7,842 nucleotides of DNA. Origin: DAOUAE01 sp034433795 (lineage in GTDB: Bacteria; Chloroflexota; UBA6077; FW602-bin22; DAOUAE01). Below the pieces are notes generated by a model. The model did not search any database. It worked only from the letters and a program-made list of their open reading frames with translations, and was not told the origin of the DNA. The DNA lies in contig DAOUAE010000056.1 in NCBI GenBank assembly GCA_034433795.1, positions 1-7,842 on the forward strand, read 5' to 3'. Each line of letters opens with the position of its first letter. Positions within the stretch are counted from its first letter, which is position 1. Positions 1 through 5,254 of the stretch are shown piece by piece. Position numbers and translations under genes: made by a program.

Positions 1-1
1 G

Positions 2-1573
2 CTCCAGGGAGGCGCGCTGGTCCCGGTCGGGACTGTGGCGCTGGGATCGACCACGGCCCGCTGGAGCACCCTCTCTGGAGGCAGCCTGGACCTCACCGGC
101 AATGCCCTCATCGGTGGCCGCGTGGGGATCGGCCTCGCCGCCCCGGCCTATCCCCTCGATGTTGCGGGAGATGTCCGCTGGTCAGGGACTCTCCAGGGGG
201 GCACCGTGCCCCCTGCCCGCATCAGCCCGCAGGGGCCGGGATCGGGACTCGACGCCGATCTGGTGGACGGCCAGCACCTCTCCGATCTCGACGCACGGTT
301 TGTCAATGCGTCGGGCGATACGATGTCCGGCCGCCTGAATATCGGAACTAACTTCGGCCTGGCCGGACCGAACTTCCGTTACCTGAATGTGGAAGGCGAA
401 CTGCATAGCGCTGGTGGGGGTGCAGGATTCTCTCTGGAGAACCGGAACCCCGCCACCGGGGACACGATAGACACGGCGGGTGCTCGGTGGGTTATCTATG
501 CATTCGATAAAGGTCTCCGTTTCTGGACACCGAGCACCGGTGAAGTCTTTGCAGTATTTCCAAACAGAACGTTCAGTTTCTCGGCAAGCGGGACGATATA
601 CGGCAATCTCACCATCACCGGCGGCGTCTATATCGGCTCCAGCCCGAGCGATCCGGGGGCGGGGAATCTGCGTGTCGAGAAGCGGCTTATCGTAGGGACG
701 CGTGGGAATATCTATGAGGTCTCTGCCTCAGGAACGGGCGATCTGACCATCCCTCTCGGACGCTTTGGTATCGGAACAGGAATCCTCATTACCGCGCAGA
801 TAGAGGGAGCCTATGCGGAGAGAGGTGCGACGGTTTTTATCGGTGGCGACTTGAACTCGCTCCAAAACGTAGCGCTCCAGGTTGTTGGTGGTTCTGGCGA
901 TGTCTTGGATAGGCTGAAGTTCTATGGCTATGTTGATCCGAGTAACGCTGGCGCGATGTTCCTCTTCGCAACCTGGCGAAATGATTCTCCAAATAAAGCG
1001 TATGTCAACACAGTCCGGTTGATCGTTCAGACTGCGGGGTGGGTAGAACCGCAGAATACGGGGTCTTTTGCTTCTGCTACCCTGCTCCCTGTGGGCGGAT
1101 ATGTTGTCTCCGGGCAGATCATTGCTACCCAGACCTTGCGGGTCGGATCGGGGCTGCCCAACCCCGGGGCGAACAACGCCTTCGTCGCGGGCAATGTCGG
1201 CATCGGGACCACGTCCCTTTCCTACCGGCTGAATCTCCCCAATGTGGCCAATGCCTCCGGCCGGGGCATCGCCAACGCATGGGTCACCTACTCCAGCGAA
1301 CGCCTCAAGGAGAATCTGGAGCCGGTGCGTGAAGCCCTGGCTCTGGTCCAGAGGCTCACGGGGAAGCGGTTCCGCTGGAAGGGATCGGCAGCGCCTGCCA
1401 TCGGACTCATCGCCGAAGAGACGGTGGCGGTGCTCCCGGAGGCGGTGACGCCCGATGAAGAGGGGCGGCCGCTGGGGCTCAATATCGTCCCCGTCGTCGC
1501 CGTCCTGGTCGAGGCGGTGAAAGAGCTGGACGCGCGTCTGCAAGCGCTCGAACAGATCATGCGCGCAGCATAG
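2..1573 (+). CDS. Tail fibre/receptor-binding protein with C-terminal peptidase S74 chaperone (5' partial)
   Basis: The reading frame is open to the left edge, so the N-terminus is missing; the GTG at 35 is only an internal candidate start. Seen: the fibre-type motif DADLVDGQH (about 248-277), GIG-containing modules near 122-170 and 1190-1213 (GNVGIGTT), a long Gly/Ser/Thr-rich beta-type middle, and a C-terminal block from about 1286 containing YSSERLKENL. In the S74 family (phage endosialidase and T5/phi29-type fibre chaperones) this region folds as a trimeric intramolecular chaperone and cuts itself off through a Ser-Lys dyad spaced S-x-x-x-x-K. Here Ser is encoded at 1292-1294 and Lys at 1307-1309. 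The end (VEAVKELDARLQALEQ) looks like the terminal coiled coil. Expected role: host-surface recognition at the tail tip. Base composition falls sharply in the middle, suggesting exchange of the receptor-binding part. The family call is firm; the receptor is unknown. Confidence 0.9.
   Translation, partial: LQGGALVPVGTVALGSTTARWSTLSGGSLDLTGNALIGGRVGIGLAAPAYPLDVAGDVRWSGTLQGGTVPPARISPQGPGSGLDADLVDGQHLSDLDARFVNASGDTMSGRLNIGTNFGLAGPNFRYLNVEGELHSAGGGAGFSLENRNPATGDTIDTAGARWVIYAFDKGLRFWTPSTGEVFAVFPNRTFSFSASGTIYGNLTITGGVYIGSSPSDPGAGNLRVEKRLIVGTRGNIYEVSASGTGDLTIPLGRFGIGTGILITAQIEGAYAERGATVFIGGDLNSLQNVALQVVGGSGDVLDRLKFYGYVDPSNAGAMFLFATWRNDSPNKAYVNTVRLIVQTAGWVEPQNTGSFASATLLPVGGYVVSGQIIATQTLRVGSGLPNPGANNAFVAGNVGIGTTSLSYRLNLPNVANASGRGIANAWVTYSSERLKENLEPVREALALVQRLTGKRFRWKGSAAPAIGLIAEETVAVLPEAVTPDEEGRPLGLNIVPVVAVLVEAVKELDARLQALEQIMRAA
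1292..1309 (+). other. Predicted S74 autocleavage site and Ser-Lys dyad
   Basis: The codons read S-S-E-R-L-K. The first Ser and the Lys five residues later occupy the positions of the catalytic dyad known from S74 endosialidase chaperones (S-D-x-x-L-K). The usual Asp after the serine is Ser here. Cleavage just before the first serine would release a C-terminal chaperone of about 93 residues. Seen: motif and spacing. Inferred: cleavage itself. Confidence 0.7.
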
Positions 1574-1596
1574 GGTTTTGCAGATCGCTTGATTTC

Positions 1597-1629
1597 CAAC
1601 TGCCCACGAGGAAGAATTCCAGTGGGTTG
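1597..1629 (+). promoter_or_regulatory. Possible leader hairpin before the 97-aa gene
   Basis: In the 67-bp gap after the fibre gene, CCCAC at 1603-1607 can pair with GTGGG at 1622-1626, and CAA at 1597-1599 with TTG at 1627-1629, leaving a 3-nt bulge and a 14-nt loop. It ends two bases before the ribosome binding site of the next gene. There is no T-tract, so it is not a standard terminator; it could modulate translation. Weak evidence. Confidence 0.25.
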
Positions 1630-1640
1630 AAGGAGGAGAA

Positions 1641-1934
1641 ATGGCCGAGGTGAAGATCACCCTGACGCGCGAGGAGGACAGCGAGCACCTTCAGGAGCTG
1701 CTGCGTCTGCTGTCGGAGGAGCAGCAGCTGGTGCGCGAGGCGCAGCAGGCGATAGCCCGGGCGCGCCTGTACATCCTGGCCCTGGCACGGGAGCGCCGGG
1801 TCGACCTTCGCCACTGGACCGGCCAGTACACGCTCCATCCCCAGGAGCGTGTACTGGTGCTGGTCTGCGCAGATTCTCCCCCGGAGGAGGAACCCCAGGA
1901 GGGGAAGAGGAAGAAGAAGAGGGAATGCCCGTGA
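1641..1934 (+). CDS. Small coiled-coil protein of unknown function
   Basis: A 97-aa protein starting at an ATG with an excellent ribosome binding site (AAGGAGG at 1630-1636, four bases before the start). I do not recognise the family. Residues about 10-52 form a long amphipathic, charged helix rich in Leu, Glu, Gln, Arg and Ala (for example EELLRLL-like and QQLVREAQQAIARARL stretches), a likely coiled coil. A short beta-type segment follows (YTLHPQERVLVLV), then a strongly charged tail with an acidic patch followed by KRKKKR. There is no signal peptide or membrane segment. It lies between the tail fibre and a virion-type protein, so a tail-assembly, fibre-chaperone or minor structural role is plausible, but that rests on position only. 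The coding call is good because of the start site and tight neighbours. Confidence 0.8.
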   Translation: MAEVKITLTREEDSEHLQELLRLLSEEQQLVREAQQAIARARLYILALARERRVDLRHWTGQYTLHPQERVLVLVCADSPPEEEPQEGKRKKKRECP

Positions 1935-1950
1935 TTGCCCACCAGAGCAT

Positions 1951-1971
1951 CCGCCTCCCCCGATCTGGCGG
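1951..1971 (+). other. Weak GC hairpin in the 64-bp gap before the 269-aa gene
   Basis: CCGCC at 1951-1955 and GGCGG at 1967-1971 form a 5-bp stem with an 11-nt loop. No T-tract follows, and the ribosome binding site of the next gene begins about 11 bases later. It may be incidental in GC-rich DNA. Confidence 0.15.
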
Positions 1972-1998
1972 GAAACGCGGAAGGAGGGAGAAGAACCC

Positions 1999-2808
1999 AT
2001 GTATACACAGATGAGTCCCGTGAAAGTTCTGGACGCGACGAACACACCAGTGGTCATCAGGGCGAAAGACTGGACCGCTATCGGCGTCTACATCGATGCC
2101 AGCGGGCCAGGAACGCTGGAAGTGGTGGGCGGCCCGTCATCCGACATCAGTACGATGGCCCGGATGCGCCTCCTGGCCTATGGCGCCGGCCTCACCATGA
2201 CCGTCTCGCCGGTGTTCGCCCCCTATATCGCTGTCCGCAAAGTCTCAGGAGGATCCATCAACGCGGTCTGGGCAATCCCGCTGGCCGACGCCGTTGCTGG
2301 TCAGGTTCTCCTCGGTGGCAATACCGGCCTGATCGCCGACATCGCGAACAGTCCCGTGGACGGATATGTAGACAGCAACAGCGCCCTCATCACCCGTGCC
2401 TATTCCTATCTCTTCAACGGCACCAGTTGGGATCGGGCGCGAACGCCGACGACCTTCAGGACGGTGGCTGCGACGGCGGCGGGGGATACTGCTCTCTGGA
2501 CGCCAGCGGCGGGGAAACGATTCCGCCTGATGGGCTATGTCATCAGCCTGACCGCCAATGTGACGCTTGCCGTCGCCGACATCCTCACCGTCTCACTGGT
2601 CGATGGTGCCACCCCTACTGCCTTCGTCCACGATTTCTACGTGCCGGCGACGGTCTCCGTGCCCTTCGGTGCGAGCGTTGTCGGTCCTGCCGGTGCCATC
2701 GGCAACGGCTATCTCTCCCAGGCGGTGGGGAACACGCTGTCTGTACGCCTCTCGGCCGGGCTGGCGACGGGACGGGTGCGGGTGATTGCGTGGGGGACGG
2801 AGGAGTGA
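1999..2808 (+). CDS. Probable phage virion structural protein
   Basis: The protein is 269 aa from the ATG at 1999. That start is preferred to upstream in-frame codons because AAGGAGG (1981-1987) and a GGAGAAG stretch precede it and because the upstream extension would overlap the previous gene. It is rich in Gly, Ala, Thr, Val and Ser and looks all-beta. Residues 138-148 read LFNGTSWDRAR, and the later part (about 170-269: GKRFRLMGYVISLT..., ADILTVSLVDGATPT, a VRVIAWGTEE-type end) resembles beta-sandwich proteins common in tailed-phage structural regions, where NGT-x-W-D-R-x-R-type strings recur. There is no signal peptide. It may be a tail, neck-appendage or decoration protein; the exact role cannot be read. 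Its TGA overlaps the next ATG (TGATG), implying co-translation with the glycoside-hydrolase-like gene. The coding call is firm; the structural role is inferred from style and context. Confidence 0.75.
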   Translation: MYTQMSPVKVLDATNTPVVIRAKDWTAIGVYIDASGPGTLEVVGGPSSDISTMARMRLLAYGAGLTMTVSPVFAPYIAVRKVSGGSINAVWAIPLADAVAGQVLLGGNTGLIADIANSPVDGYVDSNSALITRAYSYLFNGTSWDRARTPTTFRTVAATAAGDTALWTPAAGKRFRLMGYVISLTANVTLAVADILTVSLVDGATPTAFVHDFYVPATVSVPFGASVVGPAGAIGNGYLSQAVGNTLSVRLSAGLATGRVRVIAWGTEE

Positions 2809-3800
2809 TGATCGGTCCCCACATCATCCGCCCCACCCCCGAGGCCCTCCGCTGGGCCGGTGTCGCGCCGGTGGTGAAAGCCCTCGACGACCCCTCTCCC
2901 CTCACCGTCGCCCGACCCGACGCCATCCGGGTCTTCCGGCGGTTCTTCCCCGTCCAGGACCTGCGGGCCGATCCGGCAGGTATCGCCCAGGTGATCCTCG
3001 CGGCCCTGAAGGGCTACCGCCACCCGAACCTGTTCGTCGAGGTCTACAACGAAATCCCGCGCCAGCTCACCGCCTCCTACGCCGATCTCCTGGCACAGGT
3101 TGTCCCCCTGCTCCACGCGGCCGGTGTGCGCGTCTGCGGGCCTTCCTGGGCGACGGGGGATTATGACGAGGAGCACTGGGCCCACATGCGGGCTCGTGGC
3201 TGGTGTGGCTTAGATGCCATCGCCGTGCACTGCTACTGGGCCGACCACGGGCTCACTCCCTGGAACGCGCTCCGCTACCGTCAGTTCTGGCAGCCCGGCG
3301 ACCCGCCCATCCTCATCACCGAGTGCGGCCGGGACCGGGTGCGCGACGCCCCCGGCGGCGGCTGGTCCGGCAACGGCGGCTGGGCACGGGACGGCATTCC
3401 CGCCGACCAGTACATTGCCGAGCTGGCCGCCTATGCCTCCCAGATCGACCAGGACGAAATGGTTCTGGGCGCGACTGTTTTCACCGCCGGCCCCACCCCG
3501 GACTGGGTGGCCTTCGATACGGATGCGATCACCGATCTCCTGCTGGCCCGGCTACCTGTCCAGCCGGCCCGATCTCTCCCAAAGAAGGAGGACCCCATGG
3601 CTCAGAAGAAGAAGGAGGAACCCATGGCTCAGGAATATGTTGTCGGCCCCGGTATCGCTCAGAAGATGCGCGAGTACGGCGATAGGCCCGTGTCTCCCGA
3701 ACGCTATATCGGCGACTGGATGTCGATTGCGTTCGGCGAGAAGGCTATCTATGTCTACAACAAGGACTCCAACCGCACCTATGTCATCCCCGCACGGTGA
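2808..3800 (+). CDS. Clan GH-A-like glycoside hydrolase with C-terminal extension
   Basis: A 330-aa protein starting at the ATG that overlaps the previous stop (TGATG), with GGAGG at 2799-2803 as ribosome binding site. Upstream frame without stops is a shadow of the preceding gene. Signatures fit a (beta/alpha)8 glycosidase of clan GH-A (the superfamily including GH5, GH39 and relatives): FVEVYNEIP with Asn81-Glu82 as the usual acid/base pair, DAIAVHCYW (His141, Tyr143) and LITECG with Glu172 as the nucleophile, 90 residues after the first. There is no signal peptide. A charged linker (about 255-275) with a repeated KKE(D/E)PMAQ leads to a roughly 58-aa tail that may also be made separately. 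Placed just before a lytic transglycosylase, it may degrade cell-surface polysaccharide or act in lysis; the substrate is unknown. The fold is inferred from motifs and the exact GH family is not assignable. Confidence 0.75.
   Translation: MIGPHIIRPTPEALRWAGVAPVVKALDDPSPLTVARPDAIRVFRRFFPVQDLRADPAGIAQVILAALKGYRHPNLFVEVYNEIPRQLTASYADLLAQVVPLLHAAGVRVCGPSWATGDYDEEHWAHMRARGWCGLDAIAVHCYWADHGLTPWNALRYRQFWQPGDPPILITECGRDRVRDAPGGGWSGNGGWARDGIPADQYIAELAAYASQIDQDEMVLGATVFTAGPTPDWVAFDTDAITDLLLARLPVQPARSLPKKEDPMAQKKKEEPMAQEYVVGPGIAQKMREYGDRPVSPERYIGDWMSIAFGEKAIYVYNKDSNRTYVIPAR
3582..3635 (+). repeat. 27-bp tandem duplication of a ribosome-binding-site/start unit
   Basis: Two copies with a 27-bp period begin at 3582 and 3609. 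Each contains AAGAAGGAGGA, then CCC, then ATGGCTCAG; the first 24 positions differ at one base (GAC versus GAA). Each copy places GGAGG five bases before an in-frame ATG (3597 and 3624). In the long frame they encode KKEDPMAQ and KKEEPMAQ. The unit looks like a start site copied inside a gene. Confidence 0.8.
3624..3800 (+). CDS. Possible nested small protein from an internal start (58 or 67 aa)
   Basis: This is the in-frame 3' part of the glycoside-hydrolase-like gene. It has two ribosome binding sites of its own (GGAGG at 3587-3591 with ATG 3597, giving 67 aa; GGAGG at 3614-3618 with ATG 3624, giving 58 aa), as strong as those of any gene here. The product begins MAQEYVVGPGIAQKMREYGD and continues with a compact mixed sequence ending in NRTYVIPAR. 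I do not recognise a family. It may be an independent small protein, perhaps a partner of the longer form as in other phage dual-start genes, or a formerly separate gene now fused by loss of a stop codon. Its stop lies eight bases before the transglycosylase start. Separate translation is inferred, not shown. Confidence 0.4.
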   Translation: MAQEYVVGPGIAQKMREYGDRPVSPERYIGDWMSIAFGEKAIYVYNKDSNRTYVIPAR

Positions 3801-3808
3801 GGAGCGCC

Positions 3809-4393
3809 ATGGACATGGAGCAGTTCCGAAACCTGGTGGTGGATACGGCCCGTAAATACGGGCTCCGCCCCAGTCTGGTGGCCGGAGTGATCGCGGTGGA
3901 GTCGGGCTGGGACCCTCAGGCCGTGAGTTCTGCCGGAGCGGTGGGGCTCATGCAGGTCATGCCCGGAGAGAAAATCCCCGGCCGGCCGCCGACCCAGGCG
4001 CTCCTGGACCCGGCGACGAACATCGACTGGGGCTGCCGGCTGCTCCGGGAGGCGTGGGACCGCTACGGGACAACGGCCGGGATGCTGGCGGCCTATTACG
4101 GGGCGGTGGACGCTCAGGGGCGGCCCACCGACGCCGACGATGGCTCCGGCGTCACCGGCTGGGAGTACGTCTGGCGCGTGGAGCAGGCGGCAGAGCGCTA
4201 CAGAGAGTGGGACCTGGCCGCCGACCCGGGCTTCCGGCAGTATGCGCCGCTCGGCGGAGGCTGGTGGGAGGCGGCCGTCAACCTCAAGGGCGTGGCCGAT
4301 GACGCCCTGGCCACCGGGCGCCGGCTGCGCGACCAGCTGAAACAGATCGGAGCCCTGGCATGGCAGGGCGTGGACCTGTGGGGCTCGCGCTAG
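3809..4393 (+). CDS. Soluble SLT-type lytic transglycosylase (phage endolysin or tail lysin)
   Basis: A 194-aa protein starting at ATG 3809, with AGGAG at 3800-3804. A GTG at 3797 would add four residues but lies inside the previous gene and has no good ribosome binding site. It carries the hallmarks of the SLT/GH23 family, which cleaves the MurNAc-GlcNAc bond of peptidoglycan with anhydro-ring formation: VIAVESGWDP with catalytic Glu31, SAGAVGLMQVMP (41-52), the NIDWGCRLL helix (71-79) and LAAYYGAV (93-100), which takes the place of the usual AYNxG motif. The remaining C-terminal part (about 115-194), Trp-rich and then helical (LKGVADDALATGRRLRDQLK), is unassigned. There is no signal peptide or membrane segment, so release would need a holin or delivery on the virion. 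Position in the late operon supports a lysis or wall-penetration role. Confidence 0.88.
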   Translation: MDMEQFRNLVVDTARKYGLRPSLVAGVIAVESGWDPQAVSSAGAVGLMQVMPGEKIPGRPPTQALLDPATNIDWGCRLLREAWDRYGTTAGMLAAYYGAVDAQGRPTDADDGSGVTGWEYVWRVEQAAERYREWDLAADPGFRQYAPLGGGWWEAAVNLKGVADDALATGRRLRDQLKQIGALAWQGVDLWGSR

Positions 4394-4671
4394 GGCTGCT
4401 CCTGCTCGCCGCCTGCGCTGGGCCGGCCGTCGACCCGACGCCGACCACGGTGGTCCGGGACGCGCGGGATACCGTCCGCCCGACGCCCGCGCCCACGCCG
4501 ACCCCGGTCCCGGAGGTGCCGCCGGCCGTGGGGTGCACGCGGGAGGCCTGCTGGTGGCTGGTGCGGCTGGAGACGCGGGCGGATGGCACCACCTGGGCCG
4601 TCTACCGGCGGCCGGAGTCGGCCCAGATGGAGCTGTGGGTGGAGACGGCAGCTTTCACCCGCCGGCGGTAG
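4360..4671 (+). CDS. Short proline-rich lipoprotein overlapping the lysin gene
   Basis: A 103-aa protein starting at ATG 4360 (GGAG at 4349-4352), overlapping the last 34 bases of the transglycosylase in another frame. The N-terminus is a classic lipoprotein signal: hydrophobic LALGLLLLAAC with lipobox LAAC, lipidated Cys19. A Pro/Thr linker follows (about 25-55, TPTPAPTPTPVPEVPP). The last 47 residues form a small domain with Cys59 and Cys64 and aromatic residues (ACWWLVRL, WVET). In diderm-host phages an overlapping, proline-rich small lipoprotein next to the endolysin is typical of Rz1-type spanins, but no Rz partner is visible. Alternatives are a superinfection-exclusion lipoprotein or wall-anchored accessory factor. 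Export and lipidation are well supported; function is not. It converges with the regulator gene, overlapping it by 17 bp. Confidence 0.8.
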   Translation: MAGRGPVGLALGLLLLAACAGPAVDPTPTTVVRDARDTVRPTPAPTPTPVPEVPPAVGCTREACWWLVRLETRADGTTWAVYRRPESAQMELWVETAAFTRRR

Positions 4672-5017
4672 TCTGTCGGCCCTCCGTCTTCGCCTTCCGG
4701 CCGCGACGGGGGCGTTCGGCGAAGACGGTTTCCAGCGGCAGGGAATAGCCCAGCGTCACCTGGGCCAGGACCCGCAGTCCCAGCCGCACGATGGCGGAGG
4801 TGGAGAGCTGGGGATAGGCCGCTGCCAGGCGGCGCAGAAGCTCCCGGTCGCTGGCCAGCAGCCGCAGGGTCACATTCTGGGGACCGGCCCCCTCCTCCTC
4901 AATGACCTGTACCTTCCCGGAGAGAACCCCCACCTGGCGCGCCATCTCTGCCAGGCGCTCGATATCAATTCTGGTGAACGCCGGAATCACCGAGAACCGC
5001 GCCTTCGACTGCTCCAT
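4655..5017 (-). CDS. Ribbon-helix-helix-type DNA-binding regulator (probable)
   Basis: A 120-aa leftward protein. The ATG at 5017 is chosen over an in-frame upstream ATG at 5227 because AGGAGG lies five bases before it and a strong predicted promoter lies just upstream at 5043-5071. Residues about 48-56 (QNVTLRLLA) look like the DNA-contacting strand, 57-70 (SDRELLRRLAAAYPQL) like helix A and 72-86 (STSAIVRLGLRVLAQ) like helix B, the pattern of Arc/CopG/MetJ-type repressors. A basic tail (RPRRGRKAKTEGR) may add DNA affinity. The N-terminal 45 residues (helical, RLAEMARQVGVL) are unassigned. Sitting alone between the late genes and the integrase, with repeats upstream of its promoter, it may be an autoregulated control protein. 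RHH assignment is by pattern only. Confidence 0.65.
   Translation of the reverse strand: MEQSKARFSVIPAFTRIDIERLAEMARQVGVLSGKVQVIEEEGAGPQNVTLRLLASDRELLRRLAAAYPQLSTSAIVRLGLRVLAQVTLGYSLPLETVFAERPRRGRKAKTEGRQTTAGG
4684..4728 (+). terminator. Candidate terminator of the late operon, inside the regulator gene
   Basis: A perfect 11-bp inverted repeat: CCGTCTTCGCC at 4684-4694 and GGCGAAGACGG at 4718-4728, with a 23-nt loop, 13 bases past the lipoprotein stop codon. On the plus strand it is followed by TTTCC, a short T-run only. It would stop rightward transcripts before they run antisense through the regulator. The arms also code for the C-terminal residues of the leftward gene. The long loop and short T-run keep confidence moderate. 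Confidence 0.45.
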
Positions 5018-5042
5018 GTATCCTCCTGCACTCCGCAAGACA

Positions 5043-5071
5043 ATTATAATGCGCGGGGGAGCGGGTGTACA
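5043..5071 (-). promoter_or_regulatory. Predicted sigma70-type promoter of the RHH regulator
   Basis: Read leftward: TGTACA (-35, complement of 5066-5071), a 17-bp spacer, then TATAAT (-10, complement of 5043-5048). The -10 is a perfect consensus and the -35 matches four of six bases. Transcription would begin near 5036, giving a leader of about 19 bases with AGGAGG before the ATG at 5017. This AT-rich patch stands out in GC-rich DNA. Confidence 0.7.
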
Positions 5072-5076
5072 GCAGA

Positions 5077-5098
5077 CCGTACGGCAATGCATACGGCA
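5077..5098. promoter_or_regulatory. Palindromic/direct-repeat operator candidate upstream of the regulator promoter
   Basis: CCGTACGG (5077-5084) is a perfect palindrome. TACGGCA occurs directly repeated at 5080-5086 and 5092-5098, 12 bp apart, and CCGTA/TACGG (5077-5081 and 5092-5096) form an inverted repeat around ATGCAT. A further ACGGC follows at 5101. It lies just upstream of the -35 box, a natural place for regulator binding; RHH dimers commonly bind short tandem or inverted sites. Binding is inferred. Confidence 0.45.
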
Positions 5099-5154
5099 GA
5101 ACGGCGCGATCCCCGGCGCCGGAACGCGCCGGAAGGGATTGCTCTCTGTGTTCA

Positions 5155-5192
5155 GGCGCGCTGGGAAGCGTCCTGGCGCGTCAGTGCGCGTC
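5155..5192. repeat. Helically phased GCGCG repeats
   Basis: GGCGCG at 5155-5160 recurs 20 bp later at 5175-5180. The related GCGCGTC occurs at 5176-5182 and 5186-5192, exactly 10 bp apart. Spacing of 10 and 20 bp puts copies on the same face of the helix, as for cooperative protein binding sites. GC-rich simple motifs can arise by chance, so confidence is low. Confidence 0.3.
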
Positions 5193-5232
5193 GGTGGTCG
5201 AGGCCGGAGAGAATGTACTGAAAACATGCCAT

Positions 5233-5251
5233 CACCGGTTTTCCCCTGGTG
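5233..5251 (-). terminator. Weak hairpin after the integrase stop
   Basis: CACC at 5233-5236 pairs with GGTG at 5248-5251, with partial continuation inward (one G-T/A-C position), around a short loop. It lies just downstream of the integrase stop at 5255-5257 on the minus strand. No T-tract follows directly, though GTTTTC occurs about 14 bases on. It may end the leftward operon or be part of an attachment site. Confidence 0.2.
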
Positions 5252-5254
5252 GTT

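Larger units (their letters stand above)
5018..5254. other. Gene-free, repeat-rich junction; candidate attP/regulatory region
   Basis: I see no credible gene in these 237 bases. They hold the regulator promoter and operator repeats on one side, GCGCG-type repeats in the middle (5155-5192), an inverted GAAAAC/GTTTTC pair (5220-5225 and 5238-5243) and a small hairpin (5233-5251) just after the integrase stop. Phage attachment sites commonly lie beside the integrase gene, and in lambda attP lies between late genes and int, so this is the most likely place for attP. No core sequence can be identified without the host attB. Confidence 0.4.

Noticed and set aside
728..1660. 310-aa minus-strand open frame
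   Set aside because: Antisense to the tail-fibre gene, whose S74 and fibre motifs fix the coding strand.
4659..4668. CCGCCGGCGG perfect palindrome
   Set aside because: It encodes the Arg-rich end of the lipoprotein in GC-rich DNA; no loop or T-run, so not a terminator.
5045..5050. TATAAT read on the plus strand as a rightward promoter
   Set aside because: The matching -35 position (5022-5027) is CCTCCT and nothing downstream codes rightward; the leftward reading has a good -35 at 17 bp.
4583..5221. 212-aa plus-strand open frame
   Set aside because: Antisense to the RHH-type gene and running through its promoter; its composition is unlike a protein and it would overlap the lipoprotein in another frame.
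5018..5227. N-terminal extension of the RHH gene to an ATG at 5227
   Set aside because: The extension is Arg/Pro/Cys-rich, has no ribosome binding site and crosses the predicted promoter; AGGAGG before the ATG at 5017 decides the start.
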